Below are positions 1 through 5,954 of a stretch of 5,954 bases of DNA, one piece after another. The notes beneath the pieces are model-generated. The model searched no databases. It had not been told where the DNA came from and saw nothing but the letters and a program-made list of their open reading frames with translations. Position 1 is the stretch's first letter. Each line of letters begins with the position of its first letter. Origin of the DNA: DAIOGN01 sp036745245 (lineage in GTDB: Bacteria; Zixibacteria; MSB-5A5; JAUVRN01); NCBI GenBank assembly GCA_036745245.1, contig DAIOGN010000163.1, positions 1-5,954 of the forward strand. The letters are read 5' to 3'. The position numbers and the translations under genes were made by a program.

Positions 1-69
1 TATGCTCCGGACAGCTTCCGGGGATAGTGGGGTGGGTTCCACGGGGGCGGGGAGAAAGCACCGCAGACC
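1..69 (+). other. Leader or tail of an upstream gene; no gene assigned
   Basis: This stretch precedes the first recognisable gene. All three + frames are open at the left edge. One ends in TAG at 25-27, one in TAA at 78-80 and one in TGA at 131-133, so an upstream gene could end here, but none of the short tails is recognisable. A purine-rich GGGGAG lies at 49-54. It is the only Shine-Dalgarno-like string before the TTG at 70, with a rather long 15-base spacer. I see no convincing -35/-10 promoter pair. Confidence 0.3.
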
Positions 70-489
70 TTGGAACGTAAGATTCGAGTCCTACTGGCCA
101 AGCCCGGCCTCGACGGGCATGATCGCGGCGTGAAGGTGATCGCCGCCTCCATGCGCGACGCCGGCTTCGAGGTCATTTACACCGGCCTGCGTCAGACCCC
201 GGAGATGATCGTGCGCGCCGCCGTAGATGAGGACGTGGATGCCATAGGGCTCTCCATCCTGTCGGGTGCACATATGACCCTGTTCCCAAAGGTCATGGAG
301 CTGCTCCGGGCGGAGGCATCCGATCACATCCTGGTCACGGGCGGCGGCATCATCCCGGAACAAGAGATGACAGAGTTGGAGAAACTTGGCGTTGGGCACC
401 TCTTCGGGCCCGGCACACCCCTGCGGGACATCATCGACTACATCCGGGAAGAGGTGGCTCGACGCAGGTCCAAAGAGACGGCTAAATAA
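70..489 (+). CDS. Cobalamin-binding small subunit of an acyl-CoA mutase (methylmalonyl-CoA mutase C-terminal domain type)
   Basis: This 139-residue protein consists only of the B12-binding Rossmann-like domain of the methylmalonyl-CoA mutase family. The base-off/His-on cobalamin motif DxHxxG is D15-G16-H17-D18-R19-G20, where H17 would be the lower axial cobalt ligand. The second motif SxL is S62-I63-L64, and the GGG turn that packs on the nucleotide tail is 91-93. The catalytic TIM-barrel is absent, so the protein must pair with a separate large subunit, as in two-gene methylmalonyl-CoA mutases and isobutyryl-CoA mutase (IcmA/IcmB). With a carboxylase downstream, methylmalonyl-CoA to succinyl-CoA is the likeliest reaction. 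An IcmB-like or 2-hydroxyisobutyryl-CoA mutase subunit remains possible. TTG at 70 is the only usual start codon after the in-frame TAG at 25-27, and it gives the N-terminus expected for the family. The next gene follows after 14 bases. Confidence 0.9.
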   Translation: MERKIRVLLAKPGLDGHDRGVKVIAASMRDAGFEVIYTGLRQTPEMIVRAAVDEDVDAIGLSILSGAHMTLFPKVMELLRAEASDHILVTGGGIIPEQEMTELEKLGVGHLFGPGTPLRDIIDYIREEVARRRSKETAK

Positions 490-494
490 GGGAG
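490..494 (+). promoter_or_regulatory. Ribosome binding site of the acyl-CoA dehydrogenase gene
   Basis: GGGAG sits directly after the TAA of the B12-subunit gene and 9 bases before the ATG at 504. This supports 504 as the start and so supports the proline-containing N-terminal extension of the dehydrogenase being translated. Confidence 0.6.
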
Positions 495-503
495 CTTAAT
501 AAG

Positions 504-1742
504 ATGAACCCCGTAGCTGAAGCGATACTTCAACCCCAGCCCAAGCTCGTGCACAAGGGCAAACCGGCCGACCTGACGGGCGTGACCCCTCCCTGGACGG
601 TGGACCCACAGCAGGACGAGATCCGGAACTTCGCCCATGCCTATTGCCAGGAGCATGTGGCGCCCGTGGCGGCCGAGCTGGATCGCCGCCCGGAGCCTCA
701 GCAGTTCCCGTTCGAGTACTTCAAGAAGCTGGCCGCGGCCGGCATCGTGGGCTACCCGTTCGCAAAGGAGTACGGCGGCTCGGGCGGCAGCATGCTGCTC
801 TACAACAGCATGATGGAAGTGGTCACCTATTACGACCCCGCAACGGCGCTATTAGCCGCGGTGTCGGAACTGGCCGTCCACCCCATCGCCTACTTCGGCA
901 CCGAAGAACAGAAGCGGAAGTACATCCCGAAGGCGGCGCGCGGCGAGTCGATCCCGGCCTTCGCGCTCACGGAACCCGAAGCGGGCTCGGACGCCTCCAA
1001 CCAGATCACGGTGGCCGTACCCGACGGTGACTACTTCGTGATCAACGGCGAGAAGACCTTCATCATGCACGGCGACGTAGCCGATGTCGTGGTGCTGTTT
1101 TGCAAGATCGACGACGGGTCCGGCCGCAGCGACCGCATTTCCACGATCATCGTGGACGACACGAAGCAGCCGGGCTTCACCCGCAAGACGCTCGAGCACA
1201 AAATGGGCATGCGCGCCGCCACCACCGGCCGCATCTGGTTCAAGGACATCCGCGTGCCTCGCGCCAATCTGCTGGGCGAACAGGGGAAGGGATTCCGCTA
1301 CGCCATGATGACCCTCGACTCGGCGCGCGTGGGCGTGGCCGGGCAGGGCGTGGGACTGGCCTGGCGCGCCCTGGACGAATCCATCAAGTGGGCCAAGAAG
1401 CGACACGCGTTCGGACAGCCCATCGCCAAGCTCCAGGCGATCCAGTGGATGATCGCCGACATGTCCTGCCGCCTGGAAGCCGCCCGCTGCCTCTTCTACA
1501 AGGCCAGCCAGATGCAGGATCGGGGCGAGAAGTTCTCGCTGCAGGCAGCGCAGGCCAAGCTGTACGCCACGGAAGCCGCCAACTACTGCATCGACCGCGC
1601 CATGCAGATCCACGCAGGGTACGGCTACATCGGCGAGTTTTCGCTTATCGAGAAGTTGTACCGCGACCAGCGCATCATCGAGATTTACGAGGGTACTTCC
1701 GAAATACAGCGTCTGGTCATCGCCGGCACCCTTCTTCGGTAG
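504..1742 (+). CDS. Acyl-CoA dehydrogenase (FAD-dependent, short/branched-chain type)
   Basis: This 412-residue cytosolic flavoenzyme is predicted to oxidise an acyl-CoA to the 2,3-enoyl-CoA and pass electrons to electron-transfer flavoprotein. The helical N-terminal domain spans about 33-150. The beta-domain begins with the signature TEPEAGSDA (156-164), which contacts FAD and substrate. HKMGMRA is at 232-238, and the C-terminal helical domain has RHAFGQ (300-305) and QIHAGYGY (368-375). The catalytic base is E396 in YEGT, the position used by short- and medium-chain dehydrogenases rather than the isovaleryl/long-chain position. Residues 1-32 are an extra, proline-containing N-terminal stretch, since family members are usually about 380 residues. 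There is no signal peptide. The substrate cannot be read from sequence; the B12 and carboxylase neighbours suggest a short or 2-methyl-branched acyl-CoA in a route to propionyl-CoA (inference). The MBL gene starts 6 bases after its stop. Confidence 0.95.
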   Translation: MNPVAEAILQPQPKLVHKGKPADLTGVTPPWTVDPQQDEIRNFAHAYCQEHVAPVAAELDRRPEPQQFPFEYFKKLAAAGIVGYPFAKEYGGSGGSMLLYNSMMEVVTYYDPATALLAAVSELAVHPIAYFGTEEQKRKYIPKAARGESIPAFALTEPEAGSDASNQITVAVPDGDYFVINGEKTFIMHGDVADVVVLFCKIDDGSGRSDRISTIIVDDTKQPGFTRKTLEHKMGMRAATTGRIWFKDIRVPRANLLGEQGKGFRYAMMTLDSARVGVAGQGVGLAWRALDESIKWAKKRHAFGQPIAKLQAIQWMIADMSCRLEAARCLFYKASQMQDRGEKFSLQAAQAKLYATEAANYCIDRAMQIHAGYGYIGEFSLIEKLYRDQRIIEIYEGTSEIQRLVIAGTLLR

Positions 1743-1748
1743 GCGGCG

Positions 1749-2621
1749 GTGATCGTCCGCTACCGCCTGGGGGCGATCGAGGTGTTCTCCTTCGTCGAGA
1801 ACCGGATGCGTCTCGACGGCGGCGCGATGTTCGGCGTGATCCCCAAGAAGCTGTGGACACGCGAGCTTCCCTCAGACGGCGAAAACCTGATCGATCTCGA
1901 CCTCAATCTTCTGCTGGTCAAGTCGGCCGGCCGGAGCTTGCTCGTGGACACCGGGTTCGGGGATGTGCCCACCGAACGCGAACGAAAGATTTACGGTCTG
2001 GCGTCGGCGTCCAGGCTGGAGTCGAGCCTCGCGGCCTGCGGCGTGAGGCCTGAGCAGCTGGACTTCGTGGTGTTCAGCCATTTACACCTGGATCATTCGG
2101 GAGGCGGACTCGTGCGCAACGGTGAGGGGCAGGCGCGAACCCGGTTCCCTCGAGCCCGTTACATTGCGCAGCGGCAGGAGTGGCAGGAGGCCACTCACCC
2201 CAACGAGCGCACACTGGCCACCTACGTGCCGGAGTACATGAAGGCGTATGAAGATTCGGGGCAGGTGGACCTGCTCGAGGGCGACGCCGAGCTTCTGCCG
2301 GGTGTGTCCGTGCGCCGCACGGGAGGACACACGCTGGGGCACCAGTCGGTGTTGATTTCGGGAGGCGGTAGAACGGTGGGGTACTTTGCCGACATTTTCC
2401 CCACGCGCGTTCATTTGAAAACGGCCTGGGTGCCCGCGGTGGATACGCATCCCCTCGAATCGCTGAAGGTGAAAAAAGAGATATTGAAGTCGTGCGTGGA
2501 CAACGCCACCTGGCTTGCCTTCGATCATGACGTCGAATATAAGGTGGCCCTGGTGGAGTGGAACGGGCGGGACTACGCGGCACGACCGTTGCCGGACGGA
2601 AGTGGAGAGGTAGTGGGATGA
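1749..2621 (+). CDS. Metallo-beta-lactamase-fold hydrolase, YtnP-like
   Basis: This 290-residue protein has a complete dinuclear metal site of the MBL superfamily: HLHLDH (H111, H113, D115, H116), H194 in GGHTLGH, D215 in YFADI and H260 in FDHD. The N-terminal LDGGAMFGVIPKKLW (22-36) resembles YtnP-type proteins, a branch that includes enzymes described as lactonases. This assignment is from memory of the family, not a search. No signal peptide or membrane segment is visible, so it is probably cytosolic. The substrate is unknown: a lactone, thioester or other ester in acyl-CoA metabolism is possible. GTG at 1749 is chosen because it lies 6 bases after the dehydrogenase stop and keeps the first beta-strand. 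ATG at 1806 would remove residues 1-19. The ribosome site is weak, which suggests coupling to the gene before. Its TGA overlaps the next ATG by 4 bases. Confidence 0.88.
   Translation: MIVRYRLGAIEVFSFVENRMRLDGGAMFGVIPKKLWTRELPSDGENLIDLDLNLLLVKSAGRSLLVDTGFGDVPTERERKIYGLASASRLESSLAACGVRPEQLDFVVFSHLHLDHSGGGLVRNGEGQARTRFPRARYIAQRQEWQEATHPNERTLATYVPEYMKAYEDSGQVDLLEGDAELLPGVSVRRTGGHTLGHQSVLISGGGRTVGYFADIFPTRVHLKTAWVPAVDTHPLESLKVKKEILKSCVDNATWLAFDHDVEYKVALVEWNGRDYAARPLPDGSGEVVG
2604..2610 (+). promoter_or_regulatory. Ribosome binding site that fixes the carboxyltransferase start
   Basis: GGAGAGG ends 7 bases before the ATG at 2618. This optimal spacing, together with the ATGA overlap with the hydrolase stop, favours 2618 over the in-frame GTG at 2558, which would add 20 residues that encroach deep into the hydrolase gene. 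Confidence 0.75.
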
Positions 2622-4183
2622 CCAACCCGGACTTCGGACTGGAGCGGAAGATGGAACGCCTGCGCGCACTGCGAGAGCAGGCCAAGCAGGGCGGCGGAGA
2701 GGCCCGCATCGCGGCTCAGCACAAGAAGGGCAAGCTCACGGCGCGCGAGCGCCTGGATCTTCTTCTGGATGAGGGGTCGTTCGAAGAGATCGACATGTTC
2801 GTCACGCACCGGTCCACCGAATTCGGACTGGGCGAGAAGAAGATCATGGGCGACGGCGTGGTCACGGGTCACGGGACCATCGGTGGACGCCTGGTGTTCG
2901 TGTTCGCGCAGGACTTCACGGTGTTCGGCGGCTCGCTGGCGGAGGGGCACGCCGAAAAGATCTGCAAGATCATGGATCTGGCCATGAACGTGGGCGCACC
3001 CGTGATCGGCCTCAACGACTCGGGCGGAGCCCGCATCCAGGAGGGCGTGGTCTCGCTGGGCGGCTACGCCGACATCTTTCTGCGCAACACGCTGGCCTCC
3101 GGCGTGATCCCGCAGATTTCCCTGGTCCTGGGGCCCTGCGCAGGTGGCGCCGTGTATTCGCCCGCCATTACAGACTTCATCTTCATGGTGAAGGACACAT
3201 CCCACATGTTCGTGACGGGGCCCAACGTGGTGAAGACGGTGACCCACGAGGAGGTGTCGATGGAAGCGCTGGGTGGCGCCATGACACACTCGTCTGTCTC
3301 CGGCGTGTCGCACTTCGCCTGCGAGAATGAGTCGGAGGCGCTGACCCAGACCCGCCGGCTGGTGGGCTTTCTGCCGCTCAACCATCTCGACGATGCGCCG
3401 GTGGTGTCCACCGACGATCCGCCCGATCGCATCGAACCGAAACTCGACTCACTCGTGCCGTCGAATCCCCATCAGCCCTACGATATCAAGGACGTGATCC
3501 TGGCGGTTGTGGACTCGGGCGACTTCATGGAGGTGCACGCCGACTACGCGCGTAACATGGTGGTGGGCTTCGCGCGCATGGCCGGGCGTACCGTAGGCTT
3601 CGTGGCCAACCAGCCGGCCGTGCTGGCCGGTGTGCTCGACATCGCCTCGTCGCTCAAGGGGGCGAGATTCGTGCGTTTCTGCGACGCCTTCAACATCCCG
3701 CTCATCACGTTTGTAGACGTTCCGGGATTTCTGCCCGGCACGGCGCAGGAACACGGCGGCATCATCAAGCACGGGGCCAAGCTTTTGTATGCATACTGCG
3801 AAGCCACCGTGCCCAAGCTCACGGTGATCACGCGCAAGGCCTACGGCGGAGCCTACGACGTCATGAGCTCCAAGCACGTGCGGGGCGACTTGAATTACGC
3901 CTGGCCCACGGCCGAAATCGCAGTGATGGGGCCTCAGGGTGCTGCGGAGATCATCTTCAAGGACGAAATCGAGAAGTCAGCCGATCCCAAGGCGGCTCTG
4001 GCGGCGAAGACCGAGGAGTACCGGGAACGGTTTGCCAATCCGTTCAATGCCGCGGAACGGGGCTACATCGACGACATCATCACGCCGCGCAATACTCGCC
4101 CTCGACTCATTCGCGGTCTGAAGCTGCTCGAGACCAAGGTTCAGACCGTGCCCGCCAGGAAGCACGGAAACATTCCGCTATGA
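2618..4183 (+). CDS. pccB: Propionyl-CoA carboxylase beta subunit (carboxyltransferase)
   Basis: This 521-residue carboxyltransferase moves the carboxyl group from carboxybiotin to an acyl-CoA, most likely propionyl-CoA, giving methylmalonyl-CoA. It has the two crotonase-like halves of the family. The N-terminal half carries NDSGGARIQEGV (133-144) and the oxyanion-hole segment GPCAGGAVYSP (172-182). The C-terminal half carries FVDVPGFLPG (365-374) and KAYGGAYDVMSSKH (407-420). D414 in GGAYD is the position where Streptomyces PccB has Asp and acetyl-CoA-preferring relatives have Ile, so propionyl-CoA is favoured. The C-terminus KHGNIPL is typical. The length matches the usual 510-530. Such subunits form hexamers, here with the biotin carboxylase and carrier encoded downstream. 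The start at 2618 overlaps the hydrolase stop by 4 bases. Acetyl-CoA or longer acyl-CoAs as additional substrates cannot be excluded. Confidence 0.94.
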   Translation: MTNPDFGLERKMERLRALREQAKQGGGEARIAAQHKKGKLTARERLDLLLDEGSFEEIDMFVTHRSTEFGLGEKKIMGDGVVTGHGTIGGRLVFVFAQDFTVFGGSLAEGHAEKICKIMDLAMNVGAPVIGLNDSGGARIQEGVVSLGGYADIFLRNTLASGVIPQISLVLGPCAGGAVYSPAITDFIFMVKDTSHMFVTGPNVVKTVTHEEVSMEALGGAMTHSSVSGVSHFACENESEALTQTRRLVGFLPLNHLDDAPVVSTDDPPDRIEPKLDSLVPSNPHQPYDIKDVILAVVDSGDFMEVHADYARNMVVGFARMAGRTVGFVANQPAVLAGVLDIASSLKGARFVRFCDAFNIPLITFVDVPGFLPGTAQEHGGIIKHGAKLLYAYCEATVPKLTVITRKAYGGAYDVMSSKHVRGDLNYAWPTAEIAVMGPQGAAEIIFKDEIEKSADPKAALAAKTEEYRERFANPFNAAERGYIDDIITPRNTRPRLIRGLKLLETKVQTVPARKHGNIPL

Positions 4184-4185
4184 TC

Positions 4186-4190
4186 AAGGG
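4186..4190 (+). promoter_or_regulatory. Ribosome binding site of the biotin carboxylase gene
   Basis: AAGGG lies in the 13-base gap after the carboxyltransferase stop and 6 bases before the ATG at 4197. It is modest but well spaced, and the encoded N-terminus (MLKRVLIANRGEIA) is the standard one for biotin carboxylases. Confidence 0.5.
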
Positions 4191-4196
4191 CTCGAC

Positions 4197-5735
4197 ATGC
4201 TGAAGCGCGTCCTGATCGCCAACCGCGGGGAAATCGCACTGCGGGTACTACGGGGATGCCGTGACCTGGGGATCGAATCGGTGGCCGTGTACTCGGAGGT
4301 CGACCGGTTCGCGCCCTTCGCGCGCCGGGCCGACTTCGCCTTTCCCATTGGAGCTTCACCGGCCCTGGAATCCTACCTGTGCGGAGACCGCATCATCGCC
4401 ACGGCGTTGCAGGCAGGTGCCGACGCCATCCACCCCGGCTACGGCTTTCTGGCGGAAAACGCGAATTTCGCGGAGCAGGTGGAGACTGCCGGGCTCGTGT
4501 GGATCGGCCCGCCGCCCGGCGCCATCCGCGCCATGGGCGACAAGCTTTCGGCGCGACGGCTCATGCAGAAGGCGGGAGTTCCGGTGACGCCCGGGCTGTA
4601 CGTGGAGGCCGACGACGCGGATTCCGTGAAGCGGATGTGCGAAGAAATCGGCTACCCGGTGCTCATCAAGGCGGCCGCCGGCGGCGGTGGCAAAGGGATG
4701 CGCATTGTTCATGTTGCCGCCGAGCTGCCATCGCATCTCGAGAGAGCGCGCAGCGAAGCTTTGAAGGCCTTCTCCGACAGTCGCGTGTACATCGAAAAAT
4801 ACATCGAGCGGCCACGCCACGTGGAGATCCAGGTGGTGGCCGATCGGCTGGGGAACGCCGTGCACCTGGGCGAGCGCGAATGCTCCATCCAGAGGCGCTA
4901 TCAGAAGGTGATCGAGGAGTCGCCGTCGCTGGCGGTGAGCGCGGACCTGCGCCGGCGCATGGGGGAGGCGGCCGTGCGCGCCGCTCTCGAGTGCGGCTAC
5001 GTGGGAGCGGGCACCGTGGAGTTTCTGGTGGATCCGCGCGGAGAATTCTACTTCCTCGAAATGAACACGCGGCTGCAGGTGGAACACCCGGTGACCGAAA
5101 TGGTGACGGGACGCGATCTGGTGAAATTGCAACTTCAGGTGGCCTCCGGTCAGCCCCTCGGCTTTGCGCAGGACGACGTGCGGCTCTCGGGCCATGCGTT
5201 CGAGTGTCGCATCTACGCCGAAGATCCGGAGTCGAACTTCATGCCTTCCGTGGGACGACTGATTCGCTATCACGAGCCCGCCGGACCCGGGGTGCGGGTG
5301 GACTCCGGCGTGGAGGAAGGCGACGAAGTGAGCCTCTATTACGACCCGCAACTTGCCAAGCTGATCACCCACGGAACCTCGCGGGACGAGGCGCGCTCCC
5401 GCATGGTGCGCGCACTGGGCGAATACGAGATCGCAGGCGTGAAACACAACGTGCAGCTCTTGCGTCGCGTGTTCGAGCATCCGGAGTTTAAGGCCGGGCG
5501 GCTGTCCACGCACTTTCTTGCGGATCACGGACTGCTTGAACCGAAGCCGACGGTCGCGGCAACAGAGGTCGACGCGGTCCTGGCCGCGGCGCTGTACGCG
5601 GCACGCAGGATACTGGCCGTGAAGGTGGGGAACGGCAAGACAGTTGACGCCCGGCCGGAGCCCTTGGTACGATCCAACTCGGGTTGGCGCTCGGCGGGCC
5701 GGCGTTCCGCCCTGCGCTCGGGAGGCCGAACATGA
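4197..5735 (+). CDS. accC: Biotin carboxylase subunit of acyl-CoA carboxylase
   Basis: This 512-residue ATP-grasp enzyme carboxylates biotin on a carrier protein using ATP and bicarbonate. The order is N-terminal domain with ANRGEIALR (8-16) and HPGYGFLAEN (79-88), ATP-grasp with K158 and the glycine loop GGGGKGMR (162-169), then H207, QRRYQK (232-237), E275 and the active-site run EMNTRLQVEHPVTE (288-301) holding E288, N290, R292, E296 and H297. R338 in ECRIYAED matches the E. coli catalytic Arg. All key residues are present. The core ends near 450. Residues 456-512 form a helix and an Arg/Ser-rich tail with WRSAGRRSALR (497-507), resembling the linker before the biotin-transfer domain of fused alpha chains. 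No biotinyl-lysine motif is present, so the carrier must be a separate protein, apparently the next ORF, which overlaps by 4 bases. It presumably serves the adjacent propionyl-CoA carboxyltransferase; accC is used for the reaction, pccA-like by context. Confidence 0.93.
   Translation: MLKRVLIANRGEIALRVLRGCRDLGIESVAVYSEVDRFAPFARRADFAFPIGASPALESYLCGDRIIATALQAGADAIHPGYGFLAENANFAEQVETAGLVWIGPPPGAIRAMGDKLSARRLMQKAGVPVTPGLYVEADDADSVKRMCEEIGYPVLIKAAAGGGGKGMRIVHVAAELPSHLERARSEALKAFSDSRVYIEKYIERPRHVEIQVVADRLGNAVHLGERECSIQRRYQKVIEESPSLAVSADLRRRMGEAAVRAALECGYVGAGTVEFLVDPRGEFYFLEMNTRLQVEHPVTEMVTGRDLVKLQLQVASGQPLGFAQDDVRLSGHAFECRIYAEDPESNFMPSVGRLIRYHEPAGPGVRVDSGVEEGDEVSLYYDPQLAKLITHGTSRDEARSRMVRALGEYEIAGVKHNVQLLRRVFEHPEFKAGRLSTHFLADHGLLEPKPTVAATEVDAVLAAALYAARRILAVKVGNGKTVDARPEPLVRSNSGWRSAGRRSALRSGGRT
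5720..5725 (+). promoter_or_regulatory. Strong ribosome binding site before the ATG at 5732
   Basis: GGGAGG ends 6 bases before the ATG at 5732, which itself overlaps the biotin carboxylase TGA (5733-5735) in an ATGA. This near-consensus site argues that translation really begins anew here, rather than the two frames being one gene broken by a sequencing frameshift. Confidence 0.75.
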
Positions 5736-5954
5736 AGCTGACGGCCATGCTGGGCGAAGCCCGCCACGAAGTCGTCTTCGACGAAGCCTATCTCAAGCGA
5801 ACGCTGACCCTCAACGGAGAGTCGCTCGACCTGACGCTGTTGCGCGTGCAGGGCTGTCGAGTGCGCTTCACAGTGAACGGCCGGCCCGTGGACGCGCTGG
5901 TGACCGGAACCTTGCCCGACCTGGTGGTGGACGCGGGCGGCGGGCCGGTGCGGA
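5732..5954 (+). CDS. Probable biotin carboxyl carrier subunit, N-terminal part (cut by window end)
   Basis: An open frame runs from ATG 5732 to the end of the window (74 complete codons, no stop). It begins MKLTAMLGEARHEVVF and continues with alternating charged and hydrophobic strands, including RVQGCRVRFTVNGRPVDALV. This looks like the beta-rich biotin-transfer/linker region that lies between biotin carboxylase and the biotinyl domain in fused propionyl-CoA carboxylase alpha chains. The expected AMKM-type biotinylation site would lie beyond the window, so the assignment rests on fold pattern and on position: a 4-base overlap with the biotin carboxylase gene and a strong ribosome site. It would supply the swinging biotin arm between the two carboxylase subunits encoded upstream. 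An unrelated small protein is possible but less likely. Confidence 0.65.
   Translation, partial: MKLTAMLGEARHEVVFDEAYLKRTLTLNGESLDLTLLRVQGCRVRFTVNGRPVDALVTGTLPDLVVDAGGGPVR

Noticed and set aside
5..23. Small hairpin (stem 5-11 with 17-23, five-base loop) near the left edge
   Set aside because: The stem is only 7 base pairs including a wobble pair, and no T-tract follows, so it does not qualify as an intrinsic terminator. Such stems are common in GC-rich DNA.
2558..2617. Upstream in-frame GTG start for the carboxyltransferase
   Set aside because: It would add 20 residues overlapping the hydrolase gene. The ATG at 2618 has a strong ribosome site, an ATGA overlap and the expected N-terminus.
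4180..4203. Seven-codon minicistron (ATG 4180 to TGA 4201-4203) bridging the carboxyltransferase stop and biotin carboxylase start
   Set aside because: An ATG overlapping a stop followed by a nearby TGA is easily produced by chance. No ribosome site is placed for it, and the peptide has no recognisable feature.
4379..5491. Long + strand frames overlapping real genes (also 1100-2053)
   Set aside because: They are out-of-frame readings of the biotin carboxylase and of the dehydrogenase/hydrolase pair, give Arg/Gly-rich low-complexity products, and have no ribosome site of note.
4356..5528. Long open frame on the - strand (390 codons) opposite the biotin carboxylase, with similar ones at 852-1613 and 2573-3385
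   Set aside because: Each lies fully antisense to a gene with clear family motifs. The predicted proteins are rich in His, Arg, Gly and Ala without recognisable motifs, as expected for shadow frames in GC-rich coding DNA.
1..5954. Mobile elements, CRISPR repeats, tRNA/rRNA genes, riboswitches
   Set aside because: No direct or inverted repeats of useful length, no transposase or integrase motifs, and almost no non-coding space. No B12 riboswitch-like region is visible in the 69-base leader, which is too short to hold a full one.

Overview
The window holds a compact, single-strand gene cluster for propionyl-CoA / methylmalonyl-CoA (short-chain acyl-CoA) metabolism. All five complete genes and one 3'-truncated gene lie on the + strand, with gaps of 14, 6 and 13 bases and two 4-base ATGA stop/start overlaps. 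This strongly suggests one translationally coupled operon. The DNA is visibly GC-rich with G/C-rich third codon positions, which also explains the many long shadow ORFs on both strands. The gene types fit a free-living aerobic or facultative heterotrophic bacterium of a high-GC lineage, such as Acidobacteriota, Gemmatimonadota, Myxococcota or a related group. The sequence alone does not fix the phylum.

Layout: 1-69 is a short leader or the tail of an unseen upstream gene. 70-489 is a stand-alone cobalamin-binding subunit of an acyl-CoA mutase, with a TTG start. 504-1742 is an FAD acyl-CoA dehydrogenase. 1749-2621 is a metallo-beta-lactamase-fold hydrolase resembling YtnP. 2618-4183 is the carboxyltransferase (beta) subunit of an acyl-CoA carboxylase, most likely propionyl-CoA carboxylase. 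4197-5735 is the biotin carboxylase subunit. 5732 to the window end is the start of a third carboxylase component, probably the biotin carboxyl carrier, cut off by the window edge.

How they work together (inference from families): the dehydrogenase would act in beta-oxidation of short or branched acyl-CoAs that end in propionyl-CoA. Biotin carboxylase plus carrier plus carboxyltransferase would carboxylate propionyl-CoA to methylmalonyl-CoA. The B12 subunit, together with a catalytic mutase subunit not seen here, would rearrange methylmalonyl-CoA to succinyl-CoA for the TCA cycle. Methylmalonyl-CoA epimerase, the catalytic mutase chain and the mutase chaperone are not in the window. The MBL hydrolase is the one member without an obvious pathway step.

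I see no mobile element, RNA gene, CRISPR array or clear terminator. I do not see evidence of an undescribed system. The points most worth a second look are the embedded MBL hydrolase, the split carboxylase alpha chain, and the uncertain identity of the B12 mutase (methylmalonyl- versus isobutyryl-type).
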